From: Archangium violaceum
Lineage (GTDB): Bacteria; Myxococcota; Myxococcia; Myxococcales; Myxococcaceae
NCBI RefSeq assembly: GCF_016859125.1
Contig: NZ_CP069338.1
Span: forward strand, 9,675,501-9,739,500
Reading direction: 5' to 3'
DNA: 64,000 bases
The first letter of the stretch is position 1. Every line of letters begins with the position of its first letter. The notes under the pieces are model-generated. The model did no database searches. It saw only the letters and a program-made list of their open reading frames with translations, and was not told the origin of the DNA. Positions 29,238 through 38,287 of this stretch are shown here, piece after piece. A program made the translations under genes and the position numbers.

Positions 29238-31562
29238 ATGCATCCGCACGCACGAACTGGCGTGGTCCTGGCCCTGCTGCTCTTCACCGCCCCGATCGCG
29301 GCCGCCAGGCAGATTCCCCAGGTGGAGGGCCCACCTCCCGGAGCCCCGATGGGCGCCGGGCCCAACGCTGGCAACGGCCTGCCCGTGAGCGGCTCCACCG
29401 GGGGCGGCTCCTCGTCCCTCGACACGATGAGTACCTTCGCCCAATGGTGGGGTCCGCTCCGGGGCAACCTCTCCGAGCGCATCCGCGGGGTGTGCGCCAA
29501 CCTCCAGGCCACTCCCGAGATCGCCAGCTGGTGCACGCGCTACCACGGCCCCAACGCGACCGGCTTCGACGCGGCGGCGCTGTTGGACTCGGACGCCCTG
29601 GTATTGGCCTCGTACTTCAGTGCGCGCGAACCGCTCCTCCAGGCGTTGACCGCGCTGGAGTCCGCGCTCGCCACCGTGCGGCTGTCGAAGTCCGCCCCCC
29701 AGGCGCAGCAGGATGCGCTGGCCGCCACCCAGGGGGTGTTGGACCTGGCGAGCTCCAGACTCTCCTTGAACGCGGGGGTGGAGACCACCACCAGCCTGGC
29801 GGGCCTGCTGCCGGGGATCGAGCTGAGCGCGTTCCTGGACCAGCTCTTCAAGGGGCTGGCCCTGGCGCTCCAGACTCGCGCCGAGGCCGAGGCCGTGCTG
29901 TACGTGCTCCTCGAGTTCGACGAGCGGATCTGCGCCCGGGAGGTGAAGGACACCTGGGGCCAGATGCGGGGGCACATCCGGGACTGGCTGCCGAGCACCT
30001 GCACCGCGGCGCACAACAATGTCTTCGCGGCGTCGCTCGGGGCGGGAGGAATGGCCTCGCTCGCGCTGCTGCGCAAGACGGTGGAGGAGGACCTCCGGGC
30101 CATCCCCTCGCACCTGGCTTTCGAGGTCGTCTCCGAGGCGGATGAGCGCAAGTACGCACGCGCCGCGCCGGCCGTCCGGGAGCTGGTCGACGCGATGGTC
30201 GGGGGGGTGCACCCGGTCCGCGCACTGGACACGCTGTCCCGCCGGCTCGAGGCCCTCCCGCTGGAGCCGGGCTCGCCCGCCACCGTCTCGAAGCTCTACA
30301 CGCGGCTCGCGTGCGTCAGCGCCATGCCCGGCGCCTTCACGCGCTACACCGAGCTGGTGGACGACGCCAACCGGGGCCTCGTTCCCCAGATGGACTCGCG
30401 GGCCCGGGGGCTGGCCGTGATGCTGCTCGCGCTCCAGCGGGAGAGCTGCGGCTGGGTGTACGAGCCGATCGGGACCCACTCGCGGTTGAAGGTCTGGGCC
30501 GCGCTCGCCGCTCCCCTCTCGGAGTCGGCGGAGGGAGTCGCCACGGTCTCGACGGATCTGCGGCAGCTGGTGGAGCAGGCGCGGCGGCTCGGGGCGGTAT
30601 CGGGCAATGGGACGCCCGCGCAGGTCGCCGAGGCCACCAGGCTGCTGGCCCAGGAGGGGGTGTCGGCGCTGGATGCGGCGGATGTGGCGCTGGATGGGTT
30701 GCTCCGCCTCAACAGGCTGCTGGGCGGGTGGATGCCGGCCTCCGACATCCAGGTGGAGGAGAACCAGAAGGCCCTGCTCGAGGTGCGCACCGTCCTCCTG
30801 GCCTCCCGGGACGTGCTGCGCATGGTGGTGGCGGCGATCGCCCGGGACATCTCCACCGTGTACCAACTGCTGCTCGAGCACCAGGCGATCTCCAGCAGGA
30901 CCAGCCGGTACGGTGACGAGGCCGCGAACCGGTGCGAGCAGGCGGAGGTCTGGAAGGCCCCGGCGATGACGGAGCCGGAGGCACAAGCCTCCGAGTGGCG
31001 GTGCGAGCGGCGGCCGTGTGTCTGTCTGCCGGACGGGTTCACCCGGTATGGAGGCCTGCTGGTGGCGCTCGCCGACGCCAAGGACGCCGAGGAGGTGAAG
31101 GCGGTCATCCTCGCCTCGACCACGCCGGTGGGGAGCTGGCGGTGGCGGAGCGATCCGGACGTGCACCACTTCGTCTCGCTGAGCGGCATGGTGGGGTTTG
31201 GCGGTGCCTGGTACCTCTCCGGCGCGCCCGGGGGAGAGCCGTTCAAGCCACGGGTGCTGGTGCCCTTCGGCGTGGACTACCAGCTGGGCCGGGCCGGGCT
31301 CACCTGGAGCGTGTTCTTCCAGGCCATCGACCTGGCGGGCTACACGAACTTCGTCGGCGTGGAGGAGCGCAAGGCACCGCGCGTGGCGGAGGCGATCAGC
31401 CCCGGCCTGTGGCTCAAGGGCATGTTGCCGAGGACACCCTTCACGCTCTCGGTGGGCGCGGCGTATGACCTCGACGCGGGGGGCGTGACGCCCAACCCGG
31501 CATGGCGGGTCAACGCGGGAGTCTCCATCGACATGCCGCTGTTCCTGCTGTACCGGAACTGA
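29238..31562 (+). CDS. large exported protein, helical body with beta-rich C-terminus, unknown function
   Basis: 774 residues. Signal peptide (GVVLALLLFTAPIAAA), a Pro/Gly spacer to about 65, then some 550 residues of mostly helical sequence with several cysteines (ASWC, RICARE, STCTA, SCGW, and WRCERRPCVCLP near 590), suggesting disulfides outside the cytosol. The last ~130 residues alternate polar and aromatic residues (VGFGGAWYLSG, KPRVLVPFGVDYQLG, FTLSVGAAYDL) like outer-membrane beta-strands, ending in FLLYRN. No known domain. AAGGA lies eight bases before the ATG. Third gene of the cassette; its end abuts the convergent sensor kinase by one base. Confidence 0.75.
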   Translation: MHPHARTGVVLALLLFTAPIAAARQIPQVEGPPPGAPMGAGPNAGNGLPVSGSTGGGSSSLDTMSTFAQWWGPLRGNLSERIRGVCANLQATPEIASWCTRYHGPNATGFDAAALLDSDALVLASYFSAREPLLQALTALESALATVRLSKSAPQAQQDALAATQGVLDLASSRLSLNAGVETTTSLAGLLPGIELSAFLDQLFKGLALALQTRAEAEAVLYVLLEFDERICAREVKDTWGQMRGHIRDWLPSTCTAAHNNVFAASLGAGGMASLALLRKTVEEDLRAIPSHLAFEVVSEADERKYARAAPAVRELVDAMVGGVHPVRALDTLSRRLEALPLEPGSPATVSKLYTRLACVSAMPGAFTRYTELVDDANRGLVPQMDSRARGLAVMLLALQRESCGWVYEPIGTHSRLKVWAALAAPLSESAEGVATVSTDLRQLVEQARRLGAVSGNGTPAQVAEATRLLAQEGVSALDAADVALDGLLRLNRLLGGWMPASDIQVEENQKALLEVRTVLLASRDVLRMVVAAIARDISTVYQLLLEHQAISSRTSRYGDEAANRCEQAEVWKAPAMTEPEAQASEWRCERRPCVCLPDGFTRYGGLLVALADAKDAEEVKAVILASTTPVGSWRWRSDPDVHHFVSLSGMVGFGGAWYLSGAPGGEPFKPRVLVPFGVDYQLGRAGLTWSVFFQAIDLAGYTNFVGVEERKAPRVAEAISPGLWLKGMLPRTPFTLSVGAAYDLDAGGVTPNPAWRVNAGVSIDMPLFLLYRN

Positions 31563-31563
31563 G

Positions 31564-33414
31564 TCAGGCCGAGGCCGCCTGGGCCTCCCGTGCGCGCAGG
31601 GGCAGCTCGAGCGTGAAGGTGGCACCCTGGCCGCGCCCACCGCTCACACAGCCGAGCCGCCCCCCCATCTCCTCGGCCGCCTGCGCGCTGGCGTGCAGCC
31701 CGAAGCCGTGTCCGTCCTTCTTCGTGGTGAAGCCGTGGGCGAAGAGCCGGGGCAGGTGCTCCGGAGCGATGCCCACCCCGTTGTCCCCCACCTCGATGCG
31801 CAGCCACTCCTCCCCTTCCCTGCGCACGAGGAGGGTGAGCTGCTTGTCCGCGCGCCCGCTCTCCACCAACGCGTGCCGCGCGTTGCCCAGCAGGTTCACC
31901 AGGATCTGCAGCAGCTTGTGCCGATCCACCAGCATCGGAGGCACCTCCTCGCATTCGCGGTGGACACGAATGCCCAGCCGCTCGAAGGAGGTCGCGTTCA
32001 GGCGCAGCGCGTCGTCGATGAGCTCGGGCACCGTCACCTGCTCCACCCTGCCGCCATAGCGCGCATGCTCCTGCTGCATGCTCACCACGGACTTGATGTG
32101 CTCCACGTTGCGCGCCAGCCCCTGCATCTCCGCCAGCAGCGCCTCGAGCTCTCCCGCCAGGTGTTGCGACACGGTGGAGAGGTACTCCGGGAGCTTGCGG
32201 CCCCGCTCGTCCTGCGTCAGGAAGGCCGGCAGCGTCGCCTCGTGCTCACGCAGGAGCTCCACGGCACGCACCAGCAGGGGAACCCGTGAGGCGCGCAGCC
32301 GATCGATGACGAGCGTGGCCGAGACGTTGACGCTGTTGAGCGTGTTGCCCACGTTGTGCAGCACCCCGGTGGCCACCTCCGCCATGCCCGCCCGGCGGGA
32401 CATGTCCACCAGGCTGCGATGCAGCTCGTCCAGCCGGGCCTCGGCCGCCTTGCGCTCGCTCATGTCCCGCCCGAACAAGGTCACGCCGATCACCTGCCCC
32501 TTGTTGCCCTGGATGGGGTGCAGGGACATGTCCAGATTGATGAAGCGCTCCCCCACCCGGAAGGGGATGTCGTAGCGGACGGACTGTCCCCCGAAGGCCC
32601 GGGCCAGGGCCGCGCGCCACTCGGCACGTCGCTCCTCCGTGGCCTGCTCGTCCAGGGCATCTCCCGACTTCACGTCCCGGCCGAACGCCTCGCGGAACAT
32701 CCGCTTCGCCGCGGAATTGGCGGTGAGGATGCGTCCCTGCGGGTCGAGCGAACAGACCGGATCATCCGTGCTCTCGACGAGACTGAGCAGCTTGCGCTCG
32801 CTCTCGCGCACCGTGGCGATCGCCTCGTCGCGCGCGGCGCAGAACAGCGAGCTCAGCCCCCAGCCGAGCAGCAGGACCAGGGAGTCCGTCACTCCCGCGG
32901 CCCACAACCTGGGCCGGGCGAAGATCGGCTCCAGGGTGCCGAACCCCGACAGACACAGCGGGAGGATGACACTCGCGTTGAGGCACAAGAACCCCGTGAT
33001 GACGAGCCCCAGCCGAGGCCCCATCAGGTAGACGGCCAGGGCCGGGATGAGCATGGCCGTCGCGTGCGCGGCGATGGCGGGATCGGGCATCGCGATGGTG
33101 GCCGCGATGTATCCGCTCACGAACAGGCCGCACACCATCATGGCCGCGGGCCGGATCGAGCTCCCCCGGCGCAGGACCACCAGCACCAGCCCGAAGAGCA
33201 CCGCCATCCCCAGCCCGAGCTCGAAGCGTGGCAGGCTGACTTCCTGGAAGAGTGACGCCGACAGCGCCAGCACCAGGTTGAACACCACCAGGAAGAGCGT
33301 GCCCCCCACCAGCAAGCGGTAGCGGCTCAGCTCGTCCGGTGGGGACCGGCGCTGTTCCTCCGACAGGAACGCATCCAGTCGTTTGAGCAACCACGCACGC
33401 GGCCCCTGGCTCAT
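31564..33414 (-). CDS. membrane-bound PAS sensor histidine kinase
   Basis: 616 residues. Six predicted membrane helices in the first ~195 residues, a PAS domain (about 205-320, DDPVCSLDPQGRILTANSAAKRMF), then the dimerisation/phosphoacceptor segment with His353 in GVLHNVGNTLNSVN, an unusual H-box typical of a histidine kinase subgroup common in myxobacteria. The HATPase domain has LVNLLGNARHAL (N box), VGDNGVGIAPEHL, and GFGLHASAQAAEEMGG. No response regulator lies next to it, so its partner must be elsewhere. The N-terminal membrane block is the likely sensor. Confidence 0.92.
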   Translation of the reverse strand: MSQGPRAWLLKRLDAFLSEEQRRSPPDELSRYRLLVGGTLFLVVFNLVLALSASLFQEVSLPRFELGLGMAVLFGLVLVVLRRGSSIRPAAMMVCGLFVSGYIAATIAMPDPAIAAHATAMLIPALAVYLMGPRLGLVITGFLCLNASVILPLCLSGFGTLEPIFARPRLWAAGVTDSLVLLLGWGLSSLFCAARDEAIATVRESERKLLSLVESTDDPVCSLDPQGRILTANSAAKRMFREAFGRDVKSGDALDEQATEERRAEWRAALARAFGGQSVRYDIPFRVGERFINLDMSLHPIQGNKGQVIGVTLFGRDMSERKAAEARLDELHRSLVDMSRRAGMAEVATGVLHNVGNTLNSVNVSATLVIDRLRASRVPLLVRAVELLREHEATLPAFLTQDERGRKLPEYLSTVSQHLAGELEALLAEMQGLARNVEHIKSVVSMQQEHARYGGRVEQVTVPELIDDALRLNATSFERLGIRVHRECEEVPPMLVDRHKLLQILVNLLGNARHALVESGRADKQLTLLVRREGEEWLRIEVGDNGVGIAPEHLPRLFAHGFTTKKDGHGFGLHASAQAAEEMGGRLGCVSGGRGQGATFTLELPLRAREAQAASA

Positions 33415-33445
33415 TCCTCCTTATATAGCGCACACGGCCGCCCCC

Positions 33446-33472
33446 GTGACAGGGCGCCACCCCCCTGTCAGC
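33446..33472. terminator. small inverted repeat after the DUF3943 gene
   Basis: TGACAGG and CCTGTCA form a 7-bp stem with a GC-rich loop directly downstream of the DUF3943 stop on the minus strand. It would end the tetR-DUF3943 unit before the sensor kinase gene. It is short and has no T run, so this is tentative. Confidence 0.4.
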
Positions 33473-33474
33473 CC

Positions 33475-34974
33475 TCAGGGGCCCGACATTCCGAAGACAT
33501 CGTCGGACATATAACTCAAGGTCAGACGCATCCCTCCCCCGCCGATCACCTGATGTTGTGTCGGGCCGAAGTCGTAGGCGCGCAGGGCCATGGGGATCTC
33601 CAGCCCCACGGCCAGCCCAGGCGCGACCCGCACACGGCCATCCCAGGTAATGTAGGTGATGGACTCGAAGCCCTCCCGGGGCTCCGTGTACGCGCCCGTC
33701 ACCCACCAGTTCTTCGCCCGCACCCGGAGCATTCCCAGGCCCCGGCGCACCAGCTTCGCCTCCAGGATGGCCTGCACTCCCGGTCCGATGTGGTAGTCGC
33801 GCGGGATCTCCGGATCCAAGCCGAGGTTTCCCGCCGCGGCGAACCCCAGGCCCCCCAGGATGGCGGTGCCCTGCAGGAGCGACCGGCTGCCGAGCCGCGT
33901 CTGGAGCGTGGTCCCGAAGCCCACTCCCACGGACGACACCCGCACGATGTTGTTCGCGCCGTAGTCGTAGAGGCCGAACACCCCCCAGAGTCCGCGCGTC
34001 GAGCTCTCCTCTCCGCCGTACTGGGCCCCCGCGACGAGTCCCCGGATGTAGAGATTCGCCATGAGGACCCCGGGGAAGGTCACCCCCGCGGACGCGTCGA
34101 AATAGGAGAAGGGATGGCGGTAGCGCCACTGGGGATCTCCCGGCGCTCCGTAGGTGAGCTCGCCCGACAAGGAAACCTGGGGCCCCTGGGTCAGCAGCGG
34201 GTGCCGCTCGGCTCCCGTCCTGTCCACGAAGCGGGTCATCAGGCTCACGCCCGGGGCGAGCTCTCCATAGAGCGGCGGAGACGAGTCGATGTCACCCGGG
34301 TTCATCTCGCCACCAAAAATCCAGTCGTTCAGTGACGAGGCCGGACTGACGAGCACTCCCGCGAGCCTCCGGACCGTGCTCACCTTCCCTGCCCGTGGCT
34401 CCGTCAGGACGCGGTACGTCCGGTGAAGGACCTCGCCCAGGAAGACGCCGCCGAGCGTCGTGGTGATCTGATCATTGATGGAGGGCGGCTCGTTCTCCGC
34501 GAAATACTCCCACGCCAGGCTGGAGAAGAAGGTGTAGAGCCCCGCCTGCCAGAACGGCACGCCCGAGGAGCGCGCCCCGGCGAAGGTGAACGAGCCGTGG
34601 TACGGGTGGGCGAACTGGTTGGTGACGAAGTTGTCGACATCGAACGTCCAGCCATCCGTGCCATCCAGGTGGCTGAGCACCGTCTGCCAGGAGATCAGCG
34701 CGAACGGCTCGCGGGAGATCAGGTTGTGGAAGGAGAAGAGGCCGAGGTTCACCGCCGTCGCTTCGATGGCCGGGACGAGGTAGTTCGTCGTCCGCACGGG
34801 CGCATCCGCGGGCAGGAGGGGCGCATCCGCGGGCAGGAGGGGCGCATCCGCGGACAGGATGGGCAGGGGCTCGAGCACGGAGCCCGGTTCGCCGGACGCG
34901 GAGGGCAACGGGCCCTCGGCGCGCGCGAGCGTTCCGCACACGCACAGCAGTGCCAGCAGCCCTCCCCCTCTCAC
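33475..34974 (-). CDS. DUF3943 domain outer-membrane-type protein
   Basis: 499 residues with a signal peptide (GGGLLALLCVCGTLARA). The body matches DUF3943: a segment with DVDNFVTNQFAHPYHGSFTF, SSLAWEYFAENEPPSINDQ, and GGVFLGEVLHRTYR, followed by many alternating strands of an outer-membrane barrel. Function unknown. Near the N-terminus there is a threefold repeat of seven residues (ADAPLLP) encoded by 21-bp tandem repeats. The GTG start overlaps the stop of the upstream small gene (GTGA), so translation is coupled. Third gene under the TetR-type repressor. Confidence 0.85.
   Translation of the reverse strand: MRGGGLLALLCVCGTLARAEGPLPSASGEPGSVLEPLPILSADAPLLPADAPLLPADAPVRTTNYLVPAIEATAVNLGLFSFHNLISREPFALISWQTVLSHLDGTDGWTFDVDNFVTNQFAHPYHGSFTFAGARSSGVPFWQAGLYTFFSSLAWEYFAENEPPSINDQITTTLGGVFLGEVLHRTYRVLTEPRAGKVSTVRRLAGVLVSPASSLNDWIFGGEMNPGDIDSSPPLYGELAPGVSLMTRFVDRTGAERHPLLTQGPQVSLSGELTYGAPGDPQWRYRHPFSYFDASAGVTFPGVLMANLYIRGLVAGAQYGGEESSTRGLWGVFGLYDYGANNIVRVSSVGVGFGTTLQTRLGSRSLLQGTAILGGLGFAAAGNLGLDPEIPRDYHIGPGVQAILEAKLVRRGLGMLRVRAKNWWVTGAYTEPREGFESITYITWDGRVRVAPGLAVGLEIPMALRAYDFGPTQHQVIGGGGMRLTLSYMSDDVFGMSGP
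34798..34862. repeat. 21-bp tandem repeat, about three copies, inside the DUF3943 gene
   Basis: The unit GGGCGCATCCGCGGGCAGGA(G) is repeated with few changes; the last copy differs (GGACAGGAT). It keeps the reading frame and encodes seven residues per unit (ADAPLLP). It lies just after the signal peptide, in the likely spacer. Copy number may vary between strains. Confidence 0.8.
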
Positions 34975-35423
34975 TTGAAGGTACCCGTCAGGGACAGCCC
35001 CCCCCCGTTCGGAGCGATCATGACGGACGCGGACACCTTGCGTGGCCGCTCCGGAGGAGGCATCCCACTCCACATCACCGCCGAGACTCCCACGACACAC
35101 GCCCCGACGAGCGCCAACGCCACCCCGCCCAGCTGATTCTGCTGCGCGGTCCGTGCCGCGGGGGTGAGCTCGCCGGAGCTCTGGCGGGGTGAAGCCGTCA
35201 GCCCCTGCTGGAAGTTCCCGGCGATCCAGAGCACCGTGCCGGAGAGCGCGAGGGTCGCGCCAACACCCGCCATGATGGGCGCCCGGCTCCGCATGGAGGG
35301 CTCCGGCGAGGCCTCGACGACCGGAGCCGGCCGGGTCTCCTGCTGGGATGGGGTGGTGGAGGCCGGGGCGGTGGAGACCGGGGCCGTTGTCAGCAAGGTC
35401 GCGGTCAGGAGCGTCGTCAGCAT
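34971..35423 (-). CDS. small membrane protein with signal peptide, unknown
   Basis: 150 residues. A signal or anchor segment (MLTTLLTATLLTTAPVSTAPA), a Thr/Pro/Glu-rich spacer, then two hydrophobic helices (APIMAGVGATLALSGTVLWIAG and LGGVALALVGACVVGVSAVMW) joined by a Gln-rich loop. No family recognised. ATG 35423 lies 8 bp after the tetR stop; an ATG at 35453 inside tetR would give ten more basic residues. It is coupled to the DUF3943 gene by a 4-base overlap, so both probably act together in the envelope. Confidence 0.68.
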   Translation of the reverse strand: MLTTLLTATLLTTAPVSTAPASTTPSQQETRPAPVVEASPEPSMRSRAPIMAGVGATLALSGTVLWIAGNFQQGLTASPRQSSGELTPAARTAQQNQLGGVALALVGACVVGVSAVMWSGMPPPERPRKVSASVMIAPNGGGLSLTGTFK

Positions 35424-35430
35424 GGCTCGC

Positions 35431-36081
35431 TCACGGGCGCGGGGTGGCGCCATCGAGGAAGCAGCGCAGCAACGGCGCGATGGACTCATCGACCGGGACG
35501 GGCTGCTTCTGGTGGAATTGTTGAAGTAGGACACCCTGGACCATGCCCAGCAGAAACATGGGGTAGTGCCGGACGTCCTCGGGCCTCAGGGCGCCCTGTC
35601 TCAGACCGTCCTCGCCGAGGAGCTCGACGCGGCGGAGGAGCTCGCGCGCCAGCTCCTGCTGGTGACGGCGCCAGGCCGGCTCGTCCTTGGGACGGCTGTG
35701 CCGCGGCCCCTCCTCCAGGAGGACACTGAACAGCCGGAAGTGCGACTGGGCATGCTCGAGGACGCAGCGGACGAAGCCGTACAACCGGGCCCGGTACGGA
35801 GAACCCTGGCTGCGCTCCAGCTCCGCGTCGAGCAGCGCCAGCAAATCCCTCGCGCGCACCTCGAGCAGCGCCAGCAGGAGCTGCTGCCGATCCTCGAAAT
35901 AGTTGTAGAGCGTCCCGACCGAGACCCCCACCTGCGCGGCGATGTCGTCCATGCGCGTGGCGTGGAGGCCCTGCTCGGCCAGCACCTGCTCCGCCGCGTC
36001 GAGGATGGCGGCGCGCGCCTCCTCCTTCATCCGAACCCGGAGGGACTGAGGCCTGGTTCGAGATGTTGAACGCGGGTTCAT
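35431..36081 (-). CDS. TetR/AcrR family transcriptional regulator
   Basis: 216 residues. The N-terminal TetR helix-turn-helix is clear: ILDAAEQVLAEQGLHATRMDDIA, QVGVSVGTLYNYFEDRQQLL. The C-terminal ligand domain is variable (HPxMFLLGMVQGVLLQQF). As first gene of the unit with a small membrane protein and DUF3943, it probably represses itself and them. A perfect palindrome sits directly before the start, leaving no room for a ribosome binding site. Either the mRNA is nearly leaderless or translation starts at ATG 36030, which also lacks a good site. Confidence 0.9.
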   Translation of the reverse strand: MNPRSTSRTRPQSLRVRMKEEARAAILDAAEQVLAEQGLHATRMDDIAAQVGVSVGTLYNYFEDRQQLLLALLEVRARDLLALLDAELERSQGSPYRARLYGFVRCVLEHAQSHFRLFSVLLEEGPRHSRPKDEPAWRRHQQELARELLRRVELLGEDGLRQGALRPEDVRHYPMFLLGMVQGVLLQQFHQKQPVPVDESIAPLLRCFLDGATPRP

Positions 36082-36083
36082 AA

Positions 36084-36111
36084 TCCTGAGCCCAGGATAT
36101 ACGGCTCAGGA
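36084..36111. promoter_or_regulatory. palindromic operator of the TetR-family regulator
   Basis: Perfect inverted repeat: TCCTGAGCC (36084-36092) and GGCTCAGGA (36103-36111), 9-bp arms with a 10-base AT-richer centre. It ends three bases before the tetR start codon and covers the predicted -10 element, the classic layout of an autorepressing TetR-family operator. Predicted from position and symmetry. Confidence 0.75.
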
Positions 36112-36124
36112 ATATGGGGCGCAA
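36096..36124 (-). promoter_or_regulatory. predicted tetR promoter (-35/-10)
   Basis: On the minus strand TTGCGC (36119-36124) and TATATC (36096-36101) are separated by exactly 17 bases, a good sigma-70-type pair. The -10 lies in the centre of the palindrome, so repressor binding would block RNA polymerase. Transcription would start within about ten bases of the ATG, giving a very short leader. Confidence 0.6.
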
Positions 36125-36193
36125 CCCGACCTGCGACAAGGTTCGCTACGACGGGGTATTGAAACCTGAGGCAACGTGGGCAGCGGGCCCGGC

Positions 36194-37186
36194 TCAGGGA
36201 GCCGTGCCGCCATCCCAACCCGGAGGGGGACCCATGCCGCCATCACCACGCGGGGGGCGCACGCCGCCGTCGCCGCCCGGAGGAGGACCGCCGGGGCCTC
36301 CACCGCCGCCACCCGGCATCTGGCACGCCGCGTTCGACAGCGAGGAGCGGATGACGAGGGTCTTCCAGGCCAGCATCGCGCCGTCCGACATGCGCTGGGT
36401 CTGGAGCATGTAGTCGGGGGCCGACTCCGCGGAGACGACGTTGTCGGTCGCGTTCGTCGTGTCCCGGGGGCCGCGCTCCTTGTAGAGCGGCTGGGTCCCG
36501 ATGATGTCGTCGTTCAGCGCGTCATCGAAGACGAGCTGCGAGGTCACGTACTCCTCGCCGTTGAGACGGACCGTGAAGTGGATGTGGATCGTCCGGCTGC
36601 TGTACCAGCCGGGGAAGCACGTATCGAACTCCACCCGGCCGTTCGCATCCGTCGTCTGGACGCCGCGGAACCACCGGGCGGAGGTGGCGGACGGGTCATC
36701 CGCGGTGCAGAACGTGCTGGCGTCCTCGCCCGAGTAGAGCCCCTCCGGCGCGGCATGCCAGATGTCGACGCTCGCGCCGGGGATGGGCTTGCAGGTCTCG
36801 TCCACCACGAGGAACACGAGGCGCACGGGCAGACCGTCGTGGCCCTCGCTGATGTCCTTGCGCTCCAGCGTCTCCGCGTAGCAGGGACCCAGGGTCGCCT
36901 CGCACAGCAGGGCGCACGTCGTGCCGAGGCCCGCGGCGAATGGATCCGGGTAGGTGCTGGCGGCGGTCATCGCGGCGGTGCCACCGGTCGCCCAGAATCC
37001 GGGGTCGACGACGCCCGTACCTGAGTCCGGGGTCGTCGTGCCACCGCCAGAATCGTCTTCGCCGCAGCTCAGCATCACCATGGCGCCGAAAGCGCCGAGG
37101 GCCCCAATGACACCGAGCGCCTGCCTCCGGCTGGGCAGGGAGTCGGCGGGCTGTCGCGCTACCAGGGTGTTCGTCTTCTTGGTCAT
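36194..37186 (-). CDS. intradiol ring-cleavage dioxygenase-like protein, exported (Tat-type signal)
   Basis: 330 residues. A twin-arginine-like signal (PSRRQALGVIGALGAFGAMV) precedes LSCGED, so it may be Tat-exported and lipid-anchored. The domain (about 95-275) matches protocatechuate-3,4-dioxygenase-type folds: GPCYAET (first Tyr ligand), VSVDIWHA-like segment ASVDIWHAAPEGLYSG, and FPGWYSSRTIHIHF (Tyr, His, His ligands of Fe(III)). Exported proteins of this family are often annotated as dioxygenases without a known substrate. The C-terminus is a ~45-residue Gly/Pro/Asp-rich tail. No aromatic-degradation genes are near, so catabolic use is doubtful. Confidence 0.82.
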   Translation of the reverse strand: MTKKTNTLVARQPADSLPSRRQALGVIGALGAFGAMVMLSCGEDDSGGGTTTPDSGTGVVDPGFWATGGTAAMTAASTYPDPFAAGLGTTCALLCEATLGPCYAETLERKDISEGHDGLPVRLVFLVVDETCKPIPGASVDIWHAAPEGLYSGEDASTFCTADDPSATSARWFRGVQTTDANGRVEFDTCFPGWYSSRTIHIHFTVRLNGEEYVTSQLVFDDALNDDIIGTQPLYKERGPRDTTNATDNVVSAESAPDYMLQTQRMSDGAMLAWKTLVIRSSLSNAACQMPGGGGGGPGGPPPGGDGGVRPPRGDGGMGPPPGWDGGTAP

Positions 37187-37243
37187 CGTGCTCTCCAGGG
37201 GGACAACTGAAGGGCACGGTAGAAACGACTTATTAAGAATCCC

Positions 37244-38239
<996 letters not shown>

Positions 38240-38287
38240 GGCCACGCCTCTTAACGGGATGTCAGCTTCCACGCCGGGACATCATCA

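Noticed and set aside
29115-31640. An 841-codon open frame on the minus strand
   Set aside because: Opposes the exported 774-residue protein, which has a signal peptide, ribosome binding site and operon context; the opposing frame has none.
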